This document shows positions 37,271 through 46,215 of a DNA stretch of 64,000 nucleotides, piece by piece; the first letter of the stretch is position 1, and each line of letters begins with the position of its first letter. The stretch is from DATBVX01 sp963705495 (GTDB lineage Bacteria; Pseudomonadota; Gammaproteobacteria; Steroidobacterales; Steroidobacteraceae), in the NCBI GenBank assembly GCA_963705495.1, contig CAVPJQ010000008.1, positions 186,001 to 250,000 of the forward strand. The letters are read 5' to 3'. The position numbers were made by a program, and so were the translations under genes. The notes beneath the pieces were generated by a model. That model did no database searches, had not been told where the DNA came from, and saw only the letters and a list, made by a program, of their open reading frames with translations.

Positions 37271-38232
37271 GCGCCGGCCGCTTCGGTCAGCGAGCGGCCC
37301 TGGGTGGCGAGGGTTCCGGAGCGGCCCGCAACCTCGTCGAGGTCGATTTCGTGGCGGCGCAAGTGATCCACTTGCAGACGCGCGAACAGATCACGCATCG
37401 CTACGAGCTCGAAGCCCTGCGACATCCACCCGGTGAGCAGGCGCTCGAATTGCGGCAGCAACCGCTGGCCCTCGAGCTCCGCGTGCAGCGTGAAGACGTG
37501 ACTCGTCGGCATCTGCGAACCACTGATCGCGAGAATCGCCTCGACAGCGTCCTCGGCCGTGTTGTCGTCGACGCCGATCAGCTCGTCCAGCGTTGGTAAC
37601 GTTGTCGGCAGCTGCACGCACTCTCCCATCACACCGTGCATTTCGGGGAGAAACGGAGTCAACCCGCGCGTATCGCTCGCGTAACGAAAGCGGTACTTCG
37701 ACTCGAGTGCCAGTACATGGGGATTGAGCTGCCACCCAGCGGCCGCGTACGAATCGGGTGGATGGCCAAACACGGCAGTGAATGCCGCGACTCCCTTCTC
37801 GAGCTCGATTCCCGTCCAGGATTCATCAGCGCCCGCGACTCCGTCCTGCCAACGGACGTGGTCATAGGAGTGCAAGCCGACCTCAAATCCCGCCTGGCGC
37901 ACCGAGCGCATCACTGCTGCCGCCTGCTTTCCGATCTGCGGGCCCGGCAGCAACGTGCCATACAGCAGCGTCTTCCAGCCGTAGTGTTCCAACACCGAGG
38001 TGCGCCGGACTTTGCCGAGGAAGCCGCGCCGAAATACGCGGCGCAGTGCCCGCCCGGTGTGATCGGGTCCGACGCTGAAGTAAAACGTTGCCCGTGCTTG
38101 CAGCCGCTGCAGCAGGTCGGCGAGCCGCGGGACGCCCTCGAGCGTTCCTCGCAGCGTGTCGACGTCGATCTTGAGCGCCAGCCGACGTGTGGAGTCGTCT
38201 CGCGCGCCCGTGGCAGGCGAAGTGCCGCTCAT
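37267..38232 (-). CDS. arnD: Polysaccharide deacetylase family protein, ArnD-like deformylase
   Basis: 321 residues. NodB-type motif 1 is visible as KIDVDTLRGTLEGVPRL and motif 2 as HSYDHVRWQD, both as in ArnD rather than chitin deacetylases. ArnD removes the formyl group from undecaprenyl-phosphate-Ara4FN before flipping, at the cytoplasmic face. Begins 12 nt after the ArnA dehydrogenase gene ends. Ends over the start of arnT (ATGA). Confidence 0.92.
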   Translation of the reverse strand: MSGTSPATGARDDSTRRLALKIDVDTLRGTLEGVPRLADLLQRLQARATFYFSVGPDHTGRALRRVFRRGFLGKVRRTSVLEHYGWKTLLYGTLLPGPQIGKQAAAVMRSVRQAGFEVGLHSYDHVRWQDGVAGADESWTGIELEKGVAAFTAVFGHPPDSYAAAGWQLNPHVLALESKYRFRYASDTRGLTPFLPEMHGVMGECVQLPTTLPTLDELIGVDDNTAEDAVEAILAISGSQMPTSHVFTLHAELEGQRLLPQFERLLTGWMSQGFELVAMRDLFARLQVDHLRRHEIDLDEVAGRSGTLATQGRSLTEAAGA

Positions 38233-38244
38233 TTCGTCTTGGGA

Positions 38245-39294
38245 TCAGGCCGCATCCACCAGCGCGCGGGCGTCGCCGAGATTACCGCGGTAGGACTCGA
38301 AGATGCGGCGCACGGCGGTGATCATGTCCACCTGGGGCGTCCAGCCGAGCTCCTCGCTCGTGTTCCTGATCCAAGGCACGCGGCTTTGCACGTCCTGGTA
38401 GCCGGCACCGTAATACTTCTCCGCCGCGACATTGACGATGCGCACCTGCGCCGCCGAAACGGCATACACATCGATCGACCCCGCGATGTCCAGCATCAGC
38501 TCTGCGAGCTGGCGGATGGAAAGATCATTGGCCGGATTGCCGATGTTGTAGATACGCCCCGATGCGACGCTACCCCGGTTGGCGATGATCTTCAGCAGGC
38601 AATCGATGCCCTCGGAGATATAGGTGAAGCAACGCCGCTGCGAGCCGCCATCCACCAGCCGGATGTCCTCGCCGCGTACGATGTTGCCGAGGAACTGCGT
38701 CAGCACCCGGGAGCTCCCTTCCTTGGGCGTCTGCATGCGATCGAGTCCCGGTCCGATCCAGTTGAAGGGACGAAACAGCGTGAAATCGAGTCCGGCGTCG
38801 GCGCCGTAGGCCCAGATGATCCGATCGAGCAGCTGCTTGCTGCAGGAATAGATCCAGCGCGACTTCGGGATCGGCCCGAGCACCAGCGAGGATTCATACG
38901 GATGAAACTCGCTGTCGGTCGACATGCCGTAAATTTCGGAGGTCGACGGGAATACCACGCGCTTGTGATGCTTCGCGCACTGCCGGATCAAGGGGAGGTT
39001 GGCTTCGAAGTCGAGCTCGAAGACGCCCAGCGGGTTGGTGATGTAGGTGGCGGGTGTGGCGATCGCCACCAGCGGCAGCAGCACGTCGCACTTGCGGATG
39101 TGGTACTCGACCCACTCACGGTTGATCGTGATATCGCCTTCGAAGTAATGAAAGCGCGGGTTGTCGAGCAGGTGTGCGACTCGATCGCTCTCCAGGTCCA
39201 TCCCGTAGACGTGCCAGTCCGTCTCGCGCATCACCGCCTCGCTCAGGTGATGGCCGATGAAGCCGTTGACGCCGAGGATCAGCAGTTTCTTCAT
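38245..39294 (-). CDS. NAD-dependent epimerase/dehydratase, ArnA-type UDP-GlcA decarboxylase
   Basis: 349 residues. Rossmann motif GVNGFIGHHL (8-17), then Ser in FPSTSEIYGMS and the pair Tyr-x-x-x-Lys in IYSCSKQLLDRI. The sequence corresponds to the C-terminal half of E. coli ArnA, which oxidises and decarboxylates UDP-glucuronate to UDP-4-keto-pentose. Here it is a separate polypeptide. It overlaps the formyltransferase gene by 4 nt, so the pair is made together. Confidence 0.92.
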   Translation of the reverse strand: MKKLLILGVNGFIGHHLSEAVMRETDWHVYGMDLESDRVAHLLDNPRFHYFEGDITINREWVEYHIRKCDVLLPLVAIATPATYITNPLGVFELDFEANLPLIRQCAKHHKRVVFPSTSEIYGMSTDSEFHPYESSLVLGPIPKSRWIYSCSKQLLDRIIWAYGADAGLDFTLFRPFNWIGPGLDRMQTPKEGSSRVLTQFLGNIVRGEDIRLVDGGSQRRCFTYISEGIDCLLKIIANRGSVASGRIYNIGNPANDLSIRQLAELMLDIAGSIDVYAVSAAQVRIVNVAAEKYYGAGYQDVQSRVPWIRNTSEELGWTPQVDMITAVRRIFESYRGNLGDARALVDAA

Positions 39295-40244
39295 GAACGA
39301 ATTTCCGGTGCAGAGAAATTGTCGAGCGGCAGGGGCGCCTCACCGTGCAGCCGGGCGAAGCCACGCGCATCGAGCGATTGGCCGTCGATGCGCAGGGATG
39401 GAATCTCCAGTCGCAAGCCATCGGCGCAATCCAGGCGAAGGTGCTCGCCACGCTCCACGTACAGCTGTGCCCCGGCCCGGGAGCGGGCCGGTTCTCCCGT
39501 CCAGCGCGATGCCTCGAACACGATGCGCTGCGGCCCGAGATCGGTGAAAGCCCCGGGAAAGGGCGGCGCAACCGCGCGGATCATTGAGTGCACACGCTTG
39601 GCCGGCCAGGACCAGTCGATGCGCCCGTCCTGCGGCGTGCGGCCGCCGAAGTAGGAGCCTGCCGCGAGATCCATGGGGCTCGCCGCAGGGGGTCCTTCCG
39701 CGAGCATGGGCAGACAGTCCTGGAGCAGGTCCGCCGCGGCCTGGGCCACAGCGATCGATACCGTGAGCGCGGTGTCGTTGATCCCGATCGGGACAGCCTG
39801 CTGCGCCACGATCGGCCCGGAATCGGGCTTGCTCACCATGTAATGCAATGTCGCGCCCGTACTGCTCTCGCCATTGAGAATTGCCCAGTTGACCGGAGCA
39901 CGGCCGCGATACTTGGGCAGGAGCGATCCATGCATGTTGAGCGCGGCCCAGCAGGCGCTGCTCAGCAGGGGTTGGCCGAGCATCGAGCGGTAATAGAAAG
40001 AAAAGATGTAGTGCGGCGTGAGTGTCCCCACCCGTTTGACCCACCCTGGTGAATTCGGATTCTCGGCTGTGACCACCTCGACGCCGCGCTTCGTCGCAAG
40101 CCGTGCCACGCTCTGGAACCACTGCACCTCACCGGGAGCGTCGGCGTGCGTGAACACCAATGGGATATCGACGCCGCGATCGAGCAGTACCCGCAAACAG
40201 CGAAATCCGACTTCGCTGTAGGCGAACACCACCGCTTTAAACAC
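39291..40244 (-). CDS. Formyltransferase, ArnA N-terminal-type
   Basis: 317 residues. Formyl-transferase fold with the catalytic Asn-His-Asp set in AALNMHGSLLPKYRGRAPVN and SKPDSGPIVAQQ, and a C-terminal OB-like domain. It matches the N-terminal half of ArnA, which formylates UDP-L-Ara4N with N10-formyl-tetrahydrofolate. Its start lies 8 nt inside the end of arnC and its stop overlaps the decarboxylase start. Confidence 0.92.
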   Translation of the reverse strand: MFKAVVFAYSEVGFRCLRVLLDRGVDIPLVFTHADAPGEVQWFQSVARLATKRGVEVVTAENPNSPGWVKRVGTLTPHYIFSFYYRSMLGQPLLSSACWAALNMHGSLLPKYRGRAPVNWAILNGESSTGATLHYMVSKPDSGPIVAQQAVPIGINDTALTVSIAVAQAAADLLQDCLPMLAEGPPAASPMDLAAGSYFGGRTPQDGRIDWSWPAKRVHSMIRAVAPPFPGAFTDLGPQRIVFEASRWTGEPARSRAGAQLYVERGEHLRLDCADGLRLEIPSLRIDGQSLDARGFARLHGEAPLPLDNFSAPEIRS

Positions 40245-41247
40245 GAAGCCGCTCGCGCTGCCTGCCCTTCTGGCTTTCGAGTACTGCCGCGATGATGTAG
40301 CGAGGCCGGCCGCGTACCTGCTCGTAGGTACGGCCGACGTATTCGCCGATCAGGCCGATGCCGAACAGCGCCACACCGATCAGCATGAAGGCGATGGCAA
40401 AGAGGGTGAACACGCCCTCAACCTCCGGCCCCAGGATCAGGCGTCGCGCCACGAGGTAGATCACCAGCAGACCCGACATACCCGCGATCGCCATGCCCAG
40501 CATGGAGAACAGTTGCAGCGGCACGAAGGTGAAGCCGGTCATCAGGTCGAAGTTGAGCCGTATCAGTTTGTAGAGCGAATACTTCGACTGGCCGGCGCGC
40601 CTCGACTCGTGCGCGACTTCGATCTCGGTGGGATTGCGCGCGTACAGGTAGCCAAGCGCGGGAATGAAAGTATTCACTTCGCGCGATGCATTCACCGCAT
40701 CGATCACGTCGCGCGCGTAGGCGCGCAGCATGCAACCCTGGTCGGTGATGTGGATGTGAGTGGTCTTCTCCCGCAGGTGGTTCAGCGCGCGCGAGGCCCA
40801 GCGCCTGGCCCAATGATCCTGACGACCGCGCCGGACGGTACCGACATAGTCATGCCCGAGCTTGATGGCTGCGCGCAGCCGGGGAATTTCCTCGGGAGGG
40901 TTCTGCAGGTCGGCATCAAGGGTGATGACGATCTCGCCGGCCGCGCGCTCGAATCCGGCCAGGATCGCCGCGTGCTGACCGAAGTTGCGCTGAAACAGGA
41001 TGACGCGCGTTTCGCCAGGGCGCGCAGTGTGCTGGGCGCGCAGCAGCGCGACCGAGCGATCGCGGCTGCCGTCGTCCACGAAGATGCACTCGTAAGGCGC
41101 GCCCAGCAGATCGAGCGCCTCATAGAGCCGCACGAACAGCTCCGGCAGGCAGGCCTCCTCATTGAAGACCGGCACGACGACGCTGATTTCAGGGCGGATT
41201 ATCGCCTGCACGACCGTCCTGGACGGCTCCGTGATGGTGCTTTGCAT
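40237..41247 (-). CDS. arnC: Glycosyltransferase family 2, ArnC-like undecaprenyl-phosphate Ara4FN transferase
   Basis: 336 residues. GT-A fold with ISVVVPVFNEEACLPELF, the Asp pair of FVDDGS and DADLQNPPEEIP, and two C-terminal transmembrane helices (GMAIAGMSGLLVIYLVARRL and FAIAFMLIGVALFGIGLIGE) before IGEYVGRTYEQVRGRPRYI. It attaches Ara4FN to undecaprenyl phosphate on the cytoplasmic face. First gene of the arn operon; a PmrA-like direct repeat lies upstream at 41371-41386. Confidence 0.93.
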   Translation of the reverse strand: MQSTITEPSRTVVQAIIRPEISVVVPVFNEEACLPELFVRLYEALDLLGAPYECIFVDDGSRDRSVALLRAQHTARPGETRVILFQRNFGQHAAILAGFERAAGEIVITLDADLQNPPEEIPRLRAAIKLGHDYVGTVRRGRQDHWARRWASRALNHLREKTTHIHITDQGCMLRAYARDVIDAVNASREVNTFIPALGYLYARNPTEIEVAHESRRAGQSKYSLYKLIRLNFDLMTGFTFVPLQLFSMLGMAIAGMSGLLVIYLVARRLILGPEVEGVFTLFAIAFMLIGVALFGIGLIGEYVGRTYEQVRGRPRYIIAAVLESQKGRQRERLRV

Positions 41248-41370
41248 GCGGTTCTGGCCAGCGGTGATTCTAGCGTTAGACGCTTACGGGCACGACAATC
41301 AATCGCTGCACGCCGTGGAAGGAGCGGCAGTAGTAGATACCCGACTGGCTGGTCGGATGCGGGCCGCGGG

Positions 41371-41386
41371 ATTAAGAGAAGTTAAG
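41371..41386 (-). promoter_or_regulatory. PmrA-like direct repeat upstream of the arn operon
   Basis: Read in the direction of the arn genes: CTTAAC-TTCT-CTTAAT, 124-139 bp before the arnC start. PmrA (BasR) boxes in enterics are CTTAAT-N5-CTTAAG; here two such half-sites stand in tandem with a 4-nt spacer. A short palindrome (CCGAC-TGGCTG-GTCGG, 41341-41356) lies closer to the gene. Regulation by a PmrA-type response regulator is inferred. Confidence 0.5.
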
Positions 41387-41448
41387 GGTGCCGTGCAGCG
41401 GCATTACGCCTGCTGCACGGCCGAAGGCAGGGACGCCGGAATGCCCGG

Positions 41449-43524
41449 TCAGCGCCCCGAGATCTCTTTCACCAGCGCGTCCGCCTGATACACCTTGGTG
41501 AGCGCTTCCTTCATGATCGCCGGGTCCACGGCGATGGCACGGTTCTTTTCGACATCGAACCAGTAAGAGCCCGAAATCGAATGAATGTTGCCGTCGAACA
41601 TCAGGCCCACCAGCTCGCCCTTGGCATTGATGAGCGGGCTGCCGGAGTTCCCGCCGACGATGTCGTTGTTGGTCGAGAGGTTGAAGCGCGTGCCGAGATC
41701 GAGTGAGTTCTTCCGCTCGATCCAGCGCGGCGGCAGGGCGAAGGGCTTCTGCCCGGTCGTGCGCTCGTAGGCCACTTTCAGGGTGGTGAACGGCGCGACC
41801 GGCTCGCCCTTCTCGACCCAGGCCTGCACCGTGCCGTAGTTGATGCGCAGCGTGAACGTCGCATCCGGATAGGTGCTGGTGCCGAGGATCTTGAAGCGGG
41901 CGCGCGCGATTCGTTCGCTCGCGACCTCCGTCGGCGCCTCGACTTCATCCTCGTAGCGCTTGCGGATCGCGCGCGCATCGGGATCCACGTTGCGCGCGAG
42001 CTGGATCATCGGATCGGTCGACGCGTCGACGGCCGCGGCCCCACCGTCCCAGAGCTGCGCCCGAACTTTGGCGTCGCCGAGCTTGCTGCCATCGATCAGG
42101 CGTGCCGCGAGGGTGTCCGGCGATTCGCTGCCGAGCACGCTCTTTACGAGCCTGTCGTCGGGCCCGAGCCACTCGCGCATACGCTCCAGCGAGTACGACA
42201 AGGTGAGTTTCTCGAGCGACGGATAGACCGGGGTATCGGCCTTGAGGTATTGCTCGAGCTGTGGCAGGGCCGCATTGGTATATTCGCGGAAGCGATCTTC
42301 GTTCGGTTTGTTGCGCTCCGCCGCACCGCGCACCAGCGCACGTGCGTACCGATACAGCTCGCTGTTGAAGGCCGCGGCGCCCTCGACGAAGGTGTGCGGC
42401 ACGAGCTGGTTGCGATACGCGGCCTGCGCTCTTGCCATGTCGTCCCAGGCTGACCCGGCAAGCGCCTGCAGGCCGGGATCGGCAGCTACCTTGTCGCGCA
42501 GCGCCTTTTCTTCCGCCCGCTTCGACTGCATCAGTGAGTCATCGAGCAGCGCATCGAGCTGCTTGCGGCGCACCTTGATGGAGTTCTCGAGATAGAGGAT
42601 CGGCTCCTGAATGATGCGCAGCGACTCATCATCATTCTTACCGAACTGCAGATACCGCCCGCGCAGCTCCGAATAGCGCAGCAACCAGAGCGGCAGGTAC
42701 GCATTTCGGTTGGAGGTCAGTTCCTCGACCGTCAGCAGGCGATCGGTGCTTCCCGGATGCCCGGACACGAACACGGGCTCATGTTCCTGGGCTCCGGCGA
42801 AATTCACCTTGAGGAAATTCGGTGTGCGCGCGGGTTTGCCGTTTTCGTAGGCCCGCATGATCGACATGTCGAGGCAATAGCGCGGGAACTGGAAGTTGTC
42901 GGGATCGCCGCCGAAGGCGGCGATGTCGTCTTCGGGCGCGAACACGAGGCGCACGTCGCTGTAGCGCTTGTATTTGTAGAGGAAATATTGACCGCCCTGG
43001 TAAAGGGAAACCGATTCACACGAGAGTGCACCGGTCTTCCGGTCCTTCTTGGATGCCTCTTCGCACGCTTGCTCGAGCCGTGTCAGCTCTTTCTTGCGGG
43101 CCGCATTCGCGGCCTTGTCATCGAGTCCTCGCGTGGCGGCGCTCACCTTCGCGGTGATCTCCTCCATTCCCATGAGCACCGAGACCTGCTCGGTCTTGCA
43201 GACCGGCTCCTCGGCGCGGGAGGGTGCGAGGAAACCGTCGGCGATCAGGTCCCGTTGCGGTGTCGACAGCTGTGCTAGGCACTCGGCCGCGCAATGGTGG
43301 TTAGTGAGAATCAGCCCGTCGGGCGAAATGAACGAACCCGTGCATCCGGATTCGAGACGCGTGGTCGCGAGGCGCACGTGATCGAGCCACGCATCCGTGA
43401 TCTCGACGCCGAGCTGTTCCTTGACCGCTTGCTTGGGGAAGTTGTCGAAAGTCCACATCCCTTCATCGGCGAGTGCGGCGCCGCTCAGCATGAGCAGCAC
43501 CAGAGCGCGAACCAGAGCGTTCAT
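41449..43524 (-). CDS. S46 family dipeptidyl-peptidase
   Basis: 691 residues with a signal peptide (LVLLMLSGAALADEG). The S46 chymotrypsin-type catalytic centre is visible: His in ILTNHHCAAE (about 76-77), the Asp in the central part (SDVRLVFAPEDDIAAFGGDP) and Ser in VGGNSGSPLINAKGE (about 627). These enzymes release dipeptides in the periplasm. The length agrees with DPP7/DPP11. The Gly/Arg position that separates DPP7 from DPP11 was not resolved here. Followed on the same strand by the arn operon, 201 bp away. Confidence 0.93.
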   Translation of the reverse strand: MNALVRALVLLMLSGAALADEGMWTFDNFPKQAVKEQLGVEITDAWLDHVRLATTRLESGCTGSFISPDGLILTNHHCAAECLAQLSTPQRDLIADGFLAPSRAEEPVCKTEQVSVLMGMEEITAKVSAATRGLDDKAANAARKKELTRLEQACEEASKKDRKTGALSCESVSLYQGGQYFLYKYKRYSDVRLVFAPEDDIAAFGGDPDNFQFPRYCLDMSIMRAYENGKPARTPNFLKVNFAGAQEHEPVFVSGHPGSTDRLLTVEELTSNRNAYLPLWLLRYSELRGRYLQFGKNDDESLRIIQEPILYLENSIKVRRKQLDALLDDSLMQSKRAEEKALRDKVAADPGLQALAGSAWDDMARAQAAYRNQLVPHTFVEGAAAFNSELYRYARALVRGAAERNKPNEDRFREYTNAALPQLEQYLKADTPVYPSLEKLTLSYSLERMREWLGPDDRLVKSVLGSESPDTLAARLIDGSKLGDAKVRAQLWDGGAAAVDASTDPMIQLARNVDPDARAIRKRYEDEVEAPTEVASERIARARFKILGTSTYPDATFTLRINYGTVQAWVEKGEPVAPFTTLKVAYERTTGQKPFALPPRWIERKNSLDLGTRFNLSTNNDIVGGNSGSPLINAKGELVGLMFDGNIHSISGSYWFDVEKNRAIAVDPAIMKEALTKVYQADALVKEISGR

Positions 43525-43692
43525 CAGGATCCTCCAATAAGTGTTCGCCGGGCGTTCGAGTTGTTCACCGGGCCGGCCTTAAGGCGCGCAAGGATAGTGG
43601 TTTTCACCGGCGCTGACACGTATTCGGTACTAGGTGCTGCGGGCGCAGGACGAGCGGCCGCAGAATCAGGTCGCACTGGTCGGCCCGGCGCC

Positions 43693-44421
43693 TCAGGCCT
43701 CGCCGGTCGTGAGCAGCAGAGTGGTGCCCTCGGGCGCCACCAGCATCGCAGTGCCCTCCGGGTCGAACGCCTTGGGTAGGTGTCGCGAGCGCTCGATGCC
43801 GAGCTTTTCGATGTGGCTGAGACGCGACGACATTTCAGGATCGATGAAACTCAGCACCGGCGTGCGCAGCTCGCGCGCCGCGTACAAGCCGAGATCGAGA
43901 GAATCGCTGGTCAGGGAAATGTGGCGGAACGGTTTGCTCTGTTCATCCGTGGCGACGAACCCGAGCCGCTCCCAGAAATCCTTGGAACGATCCGGATCCC
44001 GCGCCGGAATGCCGATCTCATTGAAGTAGCCGCACGTCGAAGTCTCGACCGATTCGCGGGTCGGCGGAGAAAAGGTACGCGCTTCCAGGAGCGTCACCAT
44101 CACTCGGTCCGGATCGTGAAAGCCGGCCTCGTTGAAGACGTCGCTACCGAGTTTGCGGAACGCGAACTCGATGCCGAGGCTTTCCAGCGCGTCGATGTGG
44201 CGCCCAAGATCAGGCTTGACGAAGGTGAGGGACGGCGAATCGAACTCGTATTGGTGCAGGCCGATGAAGAGGCGCCCGTCCGTGACCACTGCGTACGGGT
44301 GTGACCACGTTTCGCCCACCTCGGCCTGCGTGAAGCCGAGTTTCTGGTAGAACTCCAGTGACTCGAGCACGTTCGGTGCATGCACGCTCAATTCCAGGAA
44401 ACGCCCCAGCATGTGAGTCAC
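43693..44421 (-). CDS. VOC family (glyoxalase-like) protein
   Basis: 242 residues with two vicinal-oxygen-chelate halves. The first half (FLELSVHAPNVLESLEFYQK, LHQYEFDSPSLTFV) and the second (CGYFNEIGIPARDPDRSKDF, SLDLGLYAARELRTPVLS) both have beta-alpha-beta-beta-beta character. Such enzymes act on small metal-bound substrates (lyases or dioxygenases). No specific substrate is evident. Its start lies next to the hemH stop, so it is co-directional and immediately downstream of hemH. Confidence 0.8.
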   Translation of the reverse strand: MTHMLGRFLELSVHAPNVLESLEFYQKLGFTQAEVGETWSHPYAVVTDGRLFIGLHQYEFDSPSLTFVKPDLGRHIDALESLGIEFAFRKLGSDVFNEAGFHDPDRVMVTLLEARTFSPPTRESVETSTCGYFNEIGIPARDPDRSKDFWERLGFVATDEQSKPFRHISLTSDSLDLGLYAARELRTPVLSFIDPEMSSRLSHIEKLGIERSRHLPKAFDPEGTAMLVAPEGTTLLLTTGEA

Positions 44422-45435
44422 CTAGTTCGCATTGCGCAGGATGAGATCGCCCAGCAGGCTGACGTGATCGGCGCGATCGTTGAGCGACGAAATGTAGTCA
44501 AGGCTCTCGCCGCCGTGCTCCAGGAATGTTTCGCGCCCGGTGATCGCGATTTCTTCCAGTGATTCGAGGCAGTCGAGGGAGAATCCCGGACAGATCACCG
44601 TGAGTCTGCGCACGCCGTCGCTGGCACGCTGGCGCACCACGTCCGCGGTGTAGGGCTGCAACCATTCCTCGTAACCGAAGCGAGACTGAAAACTCAAACT
44701 CCATTGCTCCTCTTTCAGGCCGAGCGCGCCGGCCAGCAACGCCGCGGTGTGCTGGCAGCGCGTGTAGTAGGGATCGCCATTCTCGAACAGCCGTTTTGGC
44801 ATGCTGTGAAAGGACATGAGGAGCTGCTGGGAACGGCCATTCTTCTGCCAGTGTTCCAGTACGCTGGCCTTGAGCGCATCGATATACGCCGGCGCGTCGT
44901 GGTAGTCGTTCACGAACCGCAGCTCGGGCACGATGCGCCAGCGAGCGAACTCCGCAGCGACGTGATCGAACACTGAGCCGGTGGTCACGCCCGCATACTG
45001 TGGGTACAGCGGAAGAACGATGAGTCGCTCGACGCCGCTCGACCGCAGCGCCTGCAGCCCCGCGGTGATTGAAGGTTCTCCATAGCACATGCCGACCTGG
45101 ATCGCGCAACCGCCGTCGACCTGGCCGGCAAGTGCAGCCTGCAGCGCGTTGGCCAGGCGCCTCGCGTACACGATGAGCGGTGAGCCTTCCGGCATCCAGA
45201 TCCTGCGGTACAGCCGCGCGCTGCGTCGCGGCCGCACGCGCAGGATCACGCCGTGCAGAACGGGCAACCAGAGCGCGCGAGGCAGCTCGATGAGCCGCGG
45301 GTCGGAGAGCATCTCGGCGAGAAAGCGCCGCACACCACCCGGCGTCGGTTCGCTGGGACTGCCTAGATTCACCAGCAACACGCCCACGCGCGAGGGCTGC
45401 GCGGGTGCTGCAGGCGGGCTGAGATAACGCGGCAT
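44422..45435 (-). CDS. hemH: Ferrochelatase
   Basis: 337 residues from the ATG at 45435 (MPRYLSPPAAPAQPSRVGVL), chosen because the sequence before it has no ferrochelatase resemblance. It inserts ferrous iron into protoporphyrin IX. Motifs: VLLVNLGSPSEPTPGGVRRF near the N-terminus, MSFHSMPKRL with the metal-site His, SFQSRFGYEEWLQPYT and VICPGFSLDCLESLEEI with the conserved Cys and Glu residues. The C-terminus has no [2Fe-2S] motif. The VOC gene follows directly. Confidence 0.95.
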   Translation of the reverse strand: MPRYLSPPAAPAQPSRVGVLLVNLGSPSEPTPGGVRRFLAEMLSDPRLIELPRALWLPVLHGVILRVRPRRSARLYRRIWMPEGSPLIVYARRLANALQAALAGQVDGGCAIQVGMCYGEPSITAGLQALRSSGVERLIVLPLYPQYAGVTTGSVFDHVAAEFARWRIVPELRFVNDYHDAPAYIDALKASVLEHWQKNGRSQQLLMSFHSMPKRLFENGDPYYTRCQHTAALLAGALGLKEEQWSLSFQSRFGYEEWLQPYTADVVRQRASDGVRRLTVICPGFSLDCLESLEEIAITGRETFLEHGGESLDYISSLNDRADHVSLLGDLILRNAN

Positions 45436-45614
45436 GCTGAAGCTGTCGGAGCGCCTTCGCTGTAATGATGGGCCGGCACCATAGCGAAAAGCCGCCAGCA
45501 TCTCTATGAGCAAGGCGCAAGGCGCTGCGACCTGACAGGGCTGTGACAATGTGGCGAAACTCGTGGCAAGCTTTTCGTCACTCCCCAAGCCACACAACCA
45601 AGGGAATGTCCCAG

Positions 45615-46190
45615 ATGAGCAACCCTCGCCACCACAGTGCCAGGGATGCGGCGTGGAAGCCGCCGGTTTCGACCGATGCCGTCAAGGCGAGAACCGGCCG
45701 CGGCTGGAAGGAGTGGCTGCGGATTCTCGATAGGGAAAAAGGCCCGACACTGGGCCACACGGCGATGGCCGAGCTGCTGCATGAAAAGTATTCCGTGCCG
45801 GGCTGGTGGGCGCAGATGGTCACTGTCGGCTACGAGCAGGCGCGGGGCCTGCGCGTGAAGCATGAGAAGCAGGGCGGATTCGAGATCAGCGCCAGCCGCA
45901 CCATCGAGGCCGATCCCAAGAGCGTGTTTCGCGCCTGGACCGATGCGAAGGCTCGTGCCCGCTGGTTGCGCAAGACAGTCACGGTTCACAAGGCGACGCC
46001 GCCTAAGTCGATGCGCGTCACTTGGATCGACGGCGCGAAGAGCATCGGGGTGAATCTGTATCCCAAGGGCTCGGGCAAGACTCTCATCGCGCTTCAGCAC
46101 GGCAAGCTTGAGTCCGCAGCACAGGCGAAAAAGATGAAGGTCTTCTGGGGCGGGCGGCTTGATGCGTTGAAGAAGACGCTTGAGGACTAG
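45615..46190 (+). CDS. DUF4287/SRPBCC (AHSA1-like) domain protein
   Basis: 191 residues from the ATG at 45615; AAGGGA about 9 nt upstream supports it over the ATG at 45606. The N-terminal part (GRGWKEWLRILDREKGPTLG, AELLHEKYSVPGWWAQMVTV) is DUF4287; the C-terminal part (FEISASRTIEADPKSVFRAW onward) is an AHSA1/START-like hydrophobic-ligand domain. Function unknown. Convergent with the Bcr/CflA-type gene. Confidence 0.82.
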   Translation: MSNPRHHSARDAAWKPPVSTDAVKARTGRGWKEWLRILDREKGPTLGHTAMAELLHEKYSVPGWWAQMVTVGYEQARGLRVKHEKQGGFEISASRTIEADPKSVFRAWTDAKARARWLRKTVTVHKATPPKSMRVTWIDGAKSIGVNLYPKGSGKTLIALQHGKLESAAQAKKMKVFWGGRLDALKKTLED

Positions 46191-46215
46191 CGAGCCGGCA
46201 GGCGACCGACCGCCG

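Noticed and set aside
37636..39654. A 672-residue plus-strand open reading frame across the arn genes
   Set aside because: It is antisense to arnD and the ArnA-type genes, whose motifs are all intact; no domain is seen in the plus-strand reading.
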